From positions 1 to 64,000 of the forward strand of contig JAAAOJ010000021.1 in assembly GCA_009908915.1 (NCBI GenBank): DNA of 64,000 bases. Direction: 5' to 3'. The notes below the pieces were generated by a model, which made no database searches, was not told where the DNA came from, and saw only the letters and a program-made list of their open reading frames with translations. The stretch comes from Planctomycetota bacterium. Lineage in GTDB: Bacteria; Planctomycetota; Phycisphaerae; SM23-33. The position numbers were made by a program, and so were the translations under genes. Each line of letters starts with the position of its first letter. Position 1 is the first letter of the stretch. Below are positions 18,545 to 27,450 of the stretch, one piece after another.

Positions 18545-19726
18545 GTGGGCAAGAAAAAGGATCCCATGGCCCTGTTCGAGATACTCTCGCAACAGGACAA
18601 TCCGGGGTCGGCAACGAAGGTGCCCGAGTGGATGCGGCGCAAGGCGGCCGAACAGGCCGATGAGCCGGCGCCCGCTCCATTGGAAACCGACGGGGCCGCC
18701 GAGGAAACGACGCCGGACGGTAAATGCGGACCCGACGAGGCGGCCGAGGACGTGGCGATTGTTGCCTCCGAGGGTGACCTGCCCGAGGAGGTCGCGCCCG
18801 CAGAGCCCGACACCGAAGACGACGACCGCGACGAGCCGGTCGATGAGGGCCAGGCCGACGGGATCGTCGACGATGAGGTCGACGAGGAGACCGCTGCCGA
18901 GGCCGACGAAGAAACCCAATACGATGTCGACGCACCGGCCAACGATGACCTCGAAGCGGACGAACCCGTGGAGGTTGGGCCAGTTGCGGCAGAGGAACCT
19001 GCCGAGGAGAACCGGCCCGAGGCGCCGCCGGAACTGACGCCGCACGAGCAGGAATTCGTCGGGGCCTACGCCCGCGAACTGACCGGCGTGCCCGAGCAGA
19101 AGGAAACCACACCGCCGCCTGCGTCAGCGGGACGGTCCGAGCCATGGCTGAGCATTGCCGGCCAACGGGTCAGCATCTCGCTGTCGGTGCTGAAGGCCAT
19201 GGTGGCCATCGGCGTGGTGATGATCCTGCTGGTGTTGATGTTCCTGCTGGGGCGACTGACAGCCCCGAAGACATTCGCCCCGGCCGAACCTGCCGACGCC
19301 GGGCAGGCCGAGATCCCGGCCCTGCCGCCGATCGAGGGCCTGCGCCCGATGAGTCCCACGACCGAGCCGGTCAAGGCCACACAGACCGGCCAACGCGATC
19401 CGCGTCGCCAGTACCTGGTCATCCAGACACTGAGCGGCACGGACGACGAGGACCTCGCCGAGGCCGAGCGCATCATGCAGTTTGCCGCGCGGCACGACCT
19501 GCCCGCGGACATTCAGATCATGGGTACCGGCGATAACCGCCGTTACGTGGTCTGGAGCCTGCTGGGCGTGGCCGATCGCGACAGCGACGCCGCGGCCGAG
19601 CATGTGCGCAAGGTCGAACGCGTCGGCAAAGCGTATTTCGAAACCTATGGAACCTACGACTTCCGACAGCAACGCCAGGGCCGGGCCCAGCCGTTCTGGG
19701 TATCCGGCAAGGTCGAGCGGAAGTAG
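18545..19726 (+). CDS. Membrane-anchored acidic protein with SPOR-like C-terminus
   Basis: A GTG start at 18545 is chosen because AAGGAG lies eight bases upstream; the product is 393 residues. Residues 1-200 begin VGKKKDPMALFEILSQ and become a long, strongly acidic, disordered Glu/Asp/Ala tract. A single membrane segment follows near residues 217-240 (LKAMVAIGVVMILLVLMFLLGRL). The C-terminal 100 residues (RQYLVIQTLSGTDDEDLAEAERIMQFA ... RYVVWSLLGV ... VERVGKAYFE) have the strand-helix pattern of SPOR-like domains. The topology would put the acidic part in the cytoplasm and the SPOR-like domain outside. A cell-envelope role is inferred. Confidence 0.75.
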   Translation: MGKKKDPMALFEILSQQDNPGSATKVPEWMRRKAAEQADEPAPAPLETDGAAEETTPDGKCGPDEAAEDVAIVASEGDLPEEVAPAEPDTEDDDRDEPVDEGQADGIVDDEVDEETAAEADEETQYDVDAPANDDLEADEPVEVGPVAAEEPAEENRPEAPPELTPHEQEFVGAYARELTGVPEQKETTPPPASAGRSEPWLSIAGQRVSISLSVLKAMVAIGVVMILLVLMFLLGRLTAPKTFAPAEPADAGQAEIPALPPIEGLRPMSPTTEPVKATQTGQRDPRRQYLVIQTLSGTDDEDLAEAERIMQFAARHDLPADIQIMGTGDNRRYVVWSLLGVADRDSDAAAEHVRKVERVGKAYFETYGTYDFRQQRQGRAQPFWVSGKVERK

Positions 19727-19814
19727 GCATGTACATGCCAGGTGAGCTTCGGTTGCGGATGATGCCGCGGCCGGCTATCTGCGCTGCAACGACCCCCCAA
19801 GGAGACGTGAGACC

Positions 19815-20078
19815 ATGACAATGGACAGGACCCTGAAATCCAGCGGCGGGCTGACCGGCCGGCGAGCGGTGCTCACACGCGCCGAACGCATTGACCGCAT
19901 GATCGAAGAAGGCAACTTCGATCCCGAGGACGACAGCCCCTTCGGCCTGCCAAAGCTGCGCATCCGCAGCAGCCGTGCAGGAACCAAGAAGAAGGAAGAG
20001 GACGCTACCGAAGAGCTCGAAGGCGCCGCGGGCGAGGAAGGCGCCGAGGCCGCCGAAGGCGAAGCCGCCGAGGCCTGA
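19815..20078 (+). CDS. PVC-superphylum signature small basic protein (TIGR04137 type) with acidic tail
   Basis: 87 residues, preceded by AAGGAG. The core MTMDRTLKSSGGLTGRRAVLTRAERIDRM and the motif FGLPKLRIRSS are those of the small basic protein shared by planctomycetes, verrucomicrobia and chlamydiae (TIGR04137), thought to bind nucleic acid or ribosomes. The last 25 residues are unusual: a Glu/Ala-rich tail (EELEGAAGEEGAEAAEGEAAEA), which makes the whole protein less basic than its relatives. It follows the SPOR-like gene by 88 bases and precedes the aminotransferase gene. Confidence 0.85.
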   Translation: MTMDRTLKSSGGLTGRRAVLTRAERIDRMIEEGNFDPEDDSPFGLPKLRIRSSRAGTKKKEEDATEELEGAAGEEGAEAAEGEAAEA

Positions 20079-20236
20079 TCGTCTCACCGTTATTCGGATT
20101 ATCGCGCAAGCCGCGATCGTCCGCACGTGGATCGACCTTCGATTCGTCGGCGGCACGATCGCGGCTTGTTTGACAGCGGGGCCGTCCCGCGTGGACGAGC
20201 CCACCACGGAGGCGCGGGCCGGGCCCGCGAGACGAC

Positions 20237-21358
<1,122 letters not shown>

Positions 21359-21404
21359 CGAGGCTTGGCTTGTCGCTCGCGTGGGCGGTCGATATCATGC
21401 AGAC

Positions 21405-22793
21405 ATGGCAACGCACTCGACTTTACTGATGGTTGCACTGCTTCTGGTGGCGTGTGTCGCGTCGGCGAACGAAGCCACGACCGCCGCGGACGACCCCGCC
21501 TGGGGAGACGCCAAGGCCGGCCTGCAGATATCGCTGACAGCCGTCGATGAGGCACGCTGGGGCGGCAGCATGCCCCTCCATGTGCGGATGCGGAACATTG
21601 GCGGCGAGGCCACCAAACTACCTGCGGCGCTGCGGGAGACGGAGCAAGCCTTCGGCTGGCTGATCGTTCAGCAGGGCGCGGGACGCAACGCGAAGCAGTA
21701 TTTCTCTGCGCGGTTCACGGTGGGCAACGACGTAAAGGCCTGGCCGGACGAACTGTCCGGCGGCGCGTCGATTGACGTACTCCGACGAGACGTCGCCGGC
21801 GTGAAACTCTATCGCTACCAGCGCGGCGTTGGGTTTCTTGACGCCTACAAGGTCGGTGAGCCGGCCGACGCCAAGCCGCTCGGCCCGGTGACAAAGGCCC
21901 TGGCACTTGGCCCGACGGCGATCATGGTCTGTCTCTACGTCGAGGCGGGCGAGCGGCCGACGTTGCTCAAGAGCAACCTGGCCACGGTCGAGGTCATCCC
22001 ACCCGAGTTGGACAAGCTGTCCGCTGCCCGTCGCGAGGCCTTCCTGGCCGAACTGCTCGCCCAGTTCGATCGCGATGCCTGGTCAGCCCGGGCGGCCCAC
22101 CACGCCGCGGTGCGTCTTGGTCCCAGCGTGCTGCCCGTGCTCATCGAGACCGTCAACGACCGCAAGCGGCCGGCCTTTTCGCGGATGTGGCTGGCCACCA
22201 GCATCGCCGACATCCGCGACCCCCGCGCCGTCGCCGCCCTGACGAAGCTGCTGCAGGACACCCACGGGAGCGTGCGGACGGTGGCCGCCTACCACGGCCC
22301 CAAGCAGGGCAGCGACGAACTCAACGCCGCCATCGTCGCTCGGGCCAAGGAGCTTGACGCGCCGCATTTTACGGCCTACGCGCTGCTGGGCTTCGTTGCC
22401 TTCGGCAAGGCGGCGCCACCCGAACTCCTGGAGATGGGTCTGGACAGCGACGAGCCGCGCGTGCGGACGACGGCCATCCGGACCATGAACAAACTCGCCG
22501 GCGATGCTCCCGTTGCCCGGCTGACGAAGCTGCTGGAAGACCCCGATGCGCGCGTCCGCGGCCAGGCCGCCCGCATGCTCGCCTGTTTCGGCAAAAACAT
22601 GCCGCTCGCCACGCTCGGCGCCCTCGTCGAGGCGCTGGCCCTCGACGGCGACGTCGCCCGCATGCGAATCTGCGACGCCCTCGGCGCCCTCACCGGCCGT
22701 CGTCGCTCCTACGACCCGAAGACCTCCGACGAGGAAAAGCAACGCACAATCGAGTACTGGCGGACGTGGTGGACACAGGCCAGCCGCAAGTAG
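21405..22793 (+). CDS. Secreted HEAT-repeat protein
   Basis: 462 residues. ATG 21405 gives a Sec signal peptide (MATHSTLLMVALLLVACVASA); a GTG 24 bases upstream is an alternative. Residues about 40-190 form an unassigned beta-rich domain (SMPLHVRMRNIGGEATKLP). From about 215, HEAT-like repeats of roughly 30 residues follow (RMWLATSIADIRDPRAVAALTKLLQ; VRTTAIRTMNKLAGDAPVARLTKLLE; VRGQAARMLACFGKNMPLATLGALVEAL). A periplasmic binding or scaffold role is inferred. Confidence 0.75.
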   Translation: MATHSTLLMVALLLVACVASANEATTAADDPAWGDAKAGLQISLTAVDEARWGGSMPLHVRMRNIGGEATKLPAALRETEQAFGWLIVQQGAGRNAKQYFSARFTVGNDVKAWPDELSGGASIDVLRRDVAGVKLYRYQRGVGFLDAYKVGEPADAKPLGPVTKALALGPTAIMVCLYVEAGERPTLLKSNLATVEVIPPELDKLSAARREAFLAELLAQFDRDAWSARAAHHAAVRLGPSVLPVLIETVNDRKRPAFSRMWLATSIADIRDPRAVAALTKLLQDTHGSVRTVAAYHGPKQGSDELNAAIVARAKELDAPHFTAYALLGFVAFGKAAPPELLEMGLDSDEPRVRTTAIRTMNKLAGDAPVARLTKLLEDPDARVRGQAARMLACFGKNMPLATLGALVEALALDGDVARMRICDALGALTGRRRSYDPKTSDEEKQRTIEYWRTWWTQASRK

Positions 22794-22809
22794 CCAACTC
22801 GCCCGTGCT

Positions 22810-24249
22810 TTATGCGTCGCTCTCGCCGTAGTAGCCGATGCCGACGGTCAGGTTCTGCCACGCACCGCCGATGTACCACGGAGCGTTGGTGGCGGGAATG
22901 AAGGCCAGTGCCTCGCCGGCCGTCATCGTGACCGTCCCGGTCAAATGGATGTCTTTGGCGTCCTTATTGGCGGCTTTGTAGAAAGCCAGCGACGTACCCT
23001 TCTCCTTGCCCCAGTCGACCCTGGCAACCTGCAGGGAGAAGATCATGTCCTCGCTCTTCCACGTTCCCACGCCCGAGGAGGCGACGGCGAATTCGTACAC
23101 GCCCGTCTTCGGCGCGATGAACAACAAAACGCCCGCTTCCTTCTGGGCCAGGCCCAGCTGATTACCGTGGCCGTGCTTCGCGTGGATCAGCCCCTGTCCG
23201 CCGGGACCCGTGAAACACTCGTCCTCGCCGAACCACTCCATCTCATTGCCGTCCCAGAGCTTTCGCTCCAGGCCGCAGGTTTCGTCGGTGGCGGCCTTCT
23301 GGCGGTCAATCCATGCCAGTCGCCACAGGGCCTTGCCGTCGGCGTTGTCGTACTGCGGCTCGCCCACCCAGTGCTTGCCGACGGTCGGCAGGGCGTACGA
23401 CTCAGCCGCTTCCTTGCCGTCAGCGTTCTTGAAGGTCGGCGGCGTGAACGTTTCGGCCTTGAGCGTCGGCGGGTAGACCTGGACGTTGTCGCTCAGCGGT
23501 TTGGCCAGTTCGTGTTTGGCCGGCTTGCCCGTGGCCAGCAGCTTCGGCAGGACCGCCTTGAAGTGCTCGACGAACAGTCCGTAGCCGGTGGGGGTGGGGT
23601 GGCAGCCGTCATTGGCGAAGTCTTTCCAATCGATTTCGCCGGCATTGATGGCGTCGGCAACGACCTTGGCCGTGCCGATCGTCGGGATGCCGTAGTGCTC
23701 GGCCACGCGCTCGTGACAGCTCGCGGCAAAGGGCAACTTCCCCTGTTTGTACTGCTCGAGGTGCCGGTCGGCCAGCGTGTAGAAGAAGGCGATGTCGATC
23801 ATAGGGTCGTTCAGCCATGCCTTGTGGACCATGCGTTCCATGTCGCGCGTTCGGTCGGCGTCGCCGTCGTTCACGCAGAACTCGATGAGCACGAGGTCCG
23901 GCTTCTCGGCCAGCACGTCGCGGTCGAATCGCTTGGCGCCGAAGTCCGAGCCCGTGCCACTGATGCCGGCGTTCACAACGTTGATGGTCGCTCCGGGGTA
24001 CTGCTCCTGCAGCCAGTTCGAGACGCGAACGACATAGCCGTCCTTTCCGTTGTTGCCACACTGGGTGATCGAGCCGCCCATCCAGGCGATCGTCACGTCC
24101 TTGCCGGCGTCAAGTTTCGCCCGGACGTTCGCCAGGTCGTCTCGGACCTTGACGACGGCGGCGTCCTCGAGCTTGCCTTTGGGTTCAGTCGCCATCGAAA
24201 GCGAGCAGCCCAGCAACAGCGTCAGCAGAATGGCAATCGTGATGTGCAT
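22810..24249 (-). CDS. Secreted SGNH/GDSL hydrolase
   Basis: 479 residues with a signal peptide or lipoprotein-like N-terminus (MHITIAILLTLLLGCSLSMA). The four SGNH blocks are present: AWMGGSITQCG (nucleophile Ser), NAGISGTGS (oxyanion Gly), EFCVNDGD (Asn), and NDGCHPTPTGY (Asp-His). A second, beta-rich domain of about 200 residues follows, probably carbohydrate-binding. Such planctomycete proteins are usually carbohydrate esterases or sialate/acetyl esterases. ATG 24249 has GGAGAT upstream. It is convergent with the HEAT gene, separated by 16 bases. Confidence 0.85.
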   Translation of the reverse strand: MHITIAILLTLLLGCSLSMATEPKGKLEDAAVVKVRDDLANVRAKLDAGKDVTIAWMGGSITQCGNNGKDGYVVRVSNWLQEQYPGATINVVNAGISGTGSDFGAKRFDRDVLAEKPDLVLIEFCVNDGDADRTRDMERMVHKAWLNDPMIDIAFFYTLADRHLEQYKQGKLPFAASCHERVAEHYGIPTIGTAKVVADAINAGEIDWKDFANDGCHPTPTGYGLFVEHFKAVLPKLLATGKPAKHELAKPLSDNVQVYPPTLKAETFTPPTFKNADGKEAAESYALPTVGKHWVGEPQYDNADGKALWRLAWIDRQKAATDETCGLERKLWDGNEMEWFGEDECFTGPGGQGLIHAKHGHGNQLGLAQKEAGVLLFIAPKTGVYEFAVASSGVGTWKSEDMIFSLQVARVDWGKEKGTSLAFYKAANKDAKDIHLTGTVTMTAGEALAFIPATNAPWYIGGAWQNLTVGIGYYGESDA

Positions 24250-24342
24250 CGCGCGGGATCTCCAGTGGTCAGGGTCATGTAGAACGTGAGTGTAGTCTAC
24301 GGGCGTGTCGTGGGCCACCGCGGTTTCGCGGCCGGCGCTGGT

Positions 24343-25446
24343 TCAGGCGCCGTCGGCGATGGTGCGGACCTCGTCGAGTACGGCGGCGACGATGTCGCAG
24401 TGGGCGACGTTGCGGACCCGCTCGCCGTGGCGGTACAGGACGGCCTTGCCCTTGCCGGCGCAGATCGCCACGTCGGCGTTGGCGGCTTCGCCGGGGCCGT
24501 TGACCACGCAGCCCATGATCGCCACGGTGACCGGTGGGGCCACCCGCCCCATCTCGTCCAAGGCCTGCTCGACGGCTTCGATGACCGGCGTGAGGTCCAT
24601 TTGCAGCCGCCCGCAGGTCGGGCAGGCGATGAGTTCCACGCCCGTGCGTTCCCGCAGCCGCAGCGAGGCGAGCAACTCCGTGGCTGCCGTCACTTCGTTC
24701 AACGGGTCGCCGGCGAAGCTGATGCGGATCGTCTCGCCGATGCCCTCGGCCAGCAGCGCCCCGATCGCCGCGGCTGAGCGGATCGCGCCCGTCCGGGCCG
24801 TGCCGGCATGCGTCACGCCGAGGTGCAGCGGATGCTCGTAGCGTTTGGCCAACTCCCGGTTCACGGCGATGGTCGTCACGGCGTCGTGACTCTTGGCCGA
24901 GAGCACGAGCTTGCCGAACCTGGCCTCCTCGAACAGCGTCAGGTACTCCGCGAGCTTCTTGACCATCAGGTCCGCCAGCGGCCGGGCGAGTTGCTGGCTG
25001 TCGAGTTCGGCCCCGCAGCGTCCGACCACCGAGCCCTCGTTGACGCCCACGCGGATCGCACAGCCGGCGTCCGTGGCCGCGGCGATGATCTGTCGAACGC
25101 GGGCCGCGTCGTCGATGTTGCCCGGATTGAGGCGGATCTTGGCGCAGCCGGCGTCGATGGCCTCCAGCGCGCGGTCGGCGTGGAAGTGCACGTCGGCTAC
25201 GATGGGCACGGGCGATCGGCGGACGAGGTCGCCCAGGACGGCGGTGTCCGCGGCCGTGGCGGCGGCGATGCGGACCAACTCAGCCCCCGCGGCGGCGAGG
25301 CGTTCGACCTGCTCGGCCGTCTCGTCGAGGTCGGCGGTGCGCGTGTTGGTCATGCTCTGGATCACGACCGGCGAGCCGCCGCCGATGCCGACGCCGCCGA
25401 CGTTGACGCGGCGTGACGAACGCGGTTGGATGGTGGGCAGTTGCAT
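24343..25446 (-). CDS. ispG: 4-hydroxy-3-methylbut-2-enyl diphosphate synthase
   Basis: 367 residues of IspG/GcpE, which reduces MEcPP to HMBPP in the MEP isoprenoid pathway using a [4Fe-4S] cluster. The TIM-barrel part has IQSMTNTRTAD and VPIVADVHFHADRAL, and the C-terminal cluster domain has CPTCGR and MGCVVNGPGEA with the expected cysteines and Glu ligand. The length is that of the compact bacterial form without the plant/Bacteroidetes insertion domain. ATG 25446 starts the conserved sequence; the upstream region is a repeat island, so its promoter must lie within or beyond repeats. Confidence 0.95.
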   Translation of the reverse strand: MQLPTIQPRSSRRVNVGGVGIGGGSPVVIQSMTNTRTADLDETAEQVERLAAAGAELVRIAAATAADTAVLGDLVRRSPVPIVADVHFHADRALEAIDAGCAKIRLNPGNIDDAARVRQIIAAATDAGCAIRVGVNEGSVVGRCGAELDSQQLARPLADLMVKKLAEYLTLFEEARFGKLVLSAKSHDAVTTIAVNRELAKRYEHPLHLGVTHAGTARTGAIRSAAAIGALLAEGIGETIRISFAGDPLNEVTAATELLASLRLRERTGVELIACPTCGRLQMDLTPVIEAVEQALDEMGRVAPPVTVAIMGCVVNGPGEAANADVAICAGKGKAVLYRHGERVRNVAHCDIVAAVLDEVRTIADGA

Positions 25447-25483
25447 GGCCCCATTGTAACCAAGCGGCCCGGCCGGGCATAGC

Positions 25484-25880
25484 AGCCCGTCTAGAAAGCC
25501 TATCGCTGCTGCGGCCGGGCTGTTTGCCTTCGCGGCATCGTCCCAAGACTCGGTCTCTTGCGAATCAACGAATCTACCAATCTTCGAGTTCACGAATTCG
25601 CCTGCCTTTCCGCTCCTTGATGCTCGGCAGAGCGCCTCGACCTCATAGGGACTGTTGGCAGCCCGTTCATATGCGACCAAGCATACTGAGTTCGTGCATG
25701 GTGGAGCACTCCTGTAGGGATGACGCCGGCACGGCTCTACCCTGCTACTCCATGGTATATGCGTTCGTTACACGCGGCGGAGCGGGTGCTACGCCGCGCA
25801 AAAACTCATAGGGACTGTTGGCAAGCCCATTCATAAAAGAAAACCTCGCGACGCGATCCATGTCCAAGCGGACTGCTGCA
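25484..25880 (+). repeat. Repeat family B, copy 2, split by an insertion
   Basis: The left part (to 25644) matches 38226-38357 (GCAGCCCGTCTAGAAAGC, GCTATCGCTGCTGCGGCC, CCGCTCCTTGAT...GCCTCG). The right part (25844-25880, CCTCGCGACGCGATCCAT and CAAGCGGACTGCTG) matches 38354-38392. Between them lies the inserted segment flanked by CCTC on both sides. Confidence 0.75.
25645..25843 (-). mobile_element. Inserted 199-base element carrying repeat A copy 2
   Basis: The segment is bounded by CCTC at 25641-25644 and 25844-25847, whereas the uninterrupted relative at 38.35 kb has CCTC once, so a four-base target duplication is likely. Near its two ends it has direct repeats of about 29 bases beginning CTCATAGGGACTGTTGGCA (25642-25670 and 25805-25834). 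The interior (25655-25808) is the reverse complement of the repeat at 1378-1525. No protein is encoded. Confidence 0.65.
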
Positions 25881-25924
25881 AGGGGGCAACGGGGGGGGAC
25901 AAGCGGGCAGGGCGGTGGGAGGCG

Positions 25925-26428
25925 TCACTCGCCGATGCCGGCGGCGTTGCTGGCGTTGTCGTCGGAGGTCCTGGAGACGGCCGACGGGGCATCGGTGTCG
26001 GCTTTGGCTTCATCGGCGGTTTCGGCGACGGCCTGGTTTGTCGGGCCCTGCGGCGTGATGCGTCCCGTCGCCAGGGCGGGGATCGCCAAGGCCAGTACGG
26101 CCGTCTGGAAGACCAGGACGATCACGGTCGCGAACTTGCTGACCGGGCACCACGTGCGGAGGTATCCGGCCCGGTTCTTGGCCGGCATATAGACTCGCCC
26201 GGTGAGGCTGTTTCCGACGGCCCACCACAGCAGGGGCGGACACAGAAGTCCCAGCAGGATCAGGAAGATATTCACGCCGCTGCGGCGGTGCCACGGGACC
26301 GACCGGTAGTAGCGATATTCGCCCGGCGGGCACGGGGCCGTTGGCGCGTAGATCATCTGCACTTCAGGCACAGCTTCCGGCTTGAAGTGTGAACCGTGTC
26401 GGGGTCGATTTATGTGTGTCCGTTCCAT
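25925..26428 (-). CDS. Small membrane protein, function unknown
   Basis: 167 residues with two hydrophobic helices (about 50-72, VNIFLILLGLLCPPLLWWAVG, and 101-124, ATVIVLVFQTAVLALAIPALA) and a hydrophilic acidic C-terminal tail rich in Ala, Thr and Asp. The N-terminal section is basic with several Pro and Tyr (PCPPGEYRYYRSVPWHRR). No family is recognised. The start is the first ATG; a later one (MIYAPTAP) is possible. Confidence 0.6.
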   Translation of the reverse strand: MERTHINRPRHGSHFKPEAVPEVQMIYAPTAPCPPGEYRYYRSVPWHRRSGVNIFLILLGLLCPPLLWWAVGNSLTGRVYMPAKNRAGYLRTWCPVSKFATVIVLVFQTAVLALAIPALATGRITPQGPTNQAVAETADEAKADTDAPSAVSRTSDDNASNAAGIGE

Positions 26429-26784
26429 GACAGACTAGTTCCTGTTAGCATTACAGCTATCGGCAGGGCCACCCGGGAATCACGATGAATTACCGATTCA
26501 ATGTCGGTCGCTAGGTATGTAAGGTATGTAAAGAATGCGGCGTGATAATCGGAACCTAACGTATTATACCCAATGCGCGCTAAGGCTTCAAACAATTTTT
26601 GATTAACGTCTCCCTCAGAACTCCGAGGCAGTACCCGTCCAATCCATTTTCGTGACGTAATTTCCTCGTTTGCGTCACAGAAAGGTTCTGCTTTTCGGTC
26701 ATCTGCCTTTTGAGGAAGGCGTCTTGATTAAGACGCGTCAGCCTTGATTGCCCCGTGCGCGGCGGTATAATCATGCTTGAATCA
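26429..26784. other. AT-richer intergenic region upstream of tRNA-Arg
   Basis: Noticeably lower in GC than its surroundings. Apart from the tRNA promoter no gene is supported; a 61-codon frame on the minus strand has no conserved character. Confidence 0.5.
26744..26771 (+). promoter_or_regulatory. Sigma70 promoter of tRNA-Arg
   Basis: TTGATT at 26744-26749, a 16-base spacer, and the exact consensus TATAAT at 26766-26771. The tRNA begins 13 bases later, giving a very short leader, as is usual for tRNA genes. Confidence 0.75.
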
Positions 26785-26858
26785 GCGCCCGTAGCTCAGC
26801 TGGATAGAGCGCTTGCCTCCGGAGCAAGAGGTCAGAGGTTCGAATCCTCTCGGGCGTA
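26785..26858 (+). tRNA. tRNA-Arg (anticodon CCG)
   Basis: A complete cloverleaf: acceptor GCGCCCG pairing with CGGGCGT (one G-U), D arm with AGCTCAGCTGGATAGAGC, anticodon stem CTTGC/GCAAG around the loop CTCCGGA (anticodon CCG), and T arm AGAGG TTCGAAT CCTCT. The terminal CCA is not encoded. A TTTTTC run directly follows and may terminate transcription. Confidence 0.95.
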
Positions 26859-27074
26859 TTTTTCTGTGTGGTGGAGCAAGTCGGGCGTATATCGGGATCG
26901 TAACCTCACCTGCTGACAGCATGAGAGAGGGTTCGTACCTCATCTGACGCGCAGCGGCAGACCAGAGGCTTCGACGCCAAAGGCGCTGGGCAGGACCTCC
27001 TCTCGGTCGTAGCTCTTTTTCCCTTTTTCTTTTTGCCGTGCAGTCATTGGTGAACTGCTAGAAGGACGGACCCC

Positions 27075-27344
27075 ATGTTCCAGAAGATCTTTCAGCGAGG
27101 CGTTCTGCTGGCGTTGGCCCTGATCGGTGTGGGGTTGCTCATCGCCGGGCATGCGGCCGCACCGGCCGAGGAGAGGACGCCCATCGAGCGGACCCAGCGC
27201 GAGATTGAAGGCGAGCCGAGCGACCAGGCGGCTTCCCACGTACTGACATTTGCCGGCAAGCTGATGCTGATCGGCGGCGGCGGGGGCTTCGCTGTCTGGA
27301 AGGCGCGGTACGTCTTCGATATGACGGGGCGCCACCGATACTAA
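27075..27344 (+). CDS. Small hydrophobic protein, function unknown
   Basis: 89 residues with a hydrophobic N-terminal helix (GVLLALALIGVGLLIAGHAAA), a charged middle (PAEERTPIERTQREIEGE), and a glycine-rich, weakly hydrophobic stretch near 60-75 (FAGKLMLIGGGGGFAVWKAR). It could be a two-pass inner-membrane protein or an exported peptide. AGAAGGACGG stands upstream of the ATG. It is 106 bases before pyrG on the same strand. Confidence 0.6.
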   Translation: MFQKIFQRGVLLALALIGVGLLIAGHAAAPAEERTPIERTQREIEGEPSDQAASHVLTFAGKLMLIGGGGGFAVWKARYVFDMTGRHRY

Positions 27345-27450
27345 TTATGCACGGTTGTCGGATTGGCAGGGCAATCGTCGCACGGAAAACGTGAGAATTT
27401 CGGCTCGGGGTTGTATGGGGGCGAGGGGGGTGGTACACTGCGTTCCCATT

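Larger units (their letters stand above)
25447..25924. other. Intergenic repeat island with nested elements
   Basis: It contains repeat B (25484-25644 and 25844-25880) interrupted by a 199-base segment that carries repeat A. A run of nine G follows near 25890. No gene is supported. Confidence 0.65.

Noticed and set aside
26410..26595. Possible 61-residue gene on the minus strand
   Set aside because: It has no ribosome site or recognisable sequence character and lies in AT-rich intergenic DNA.
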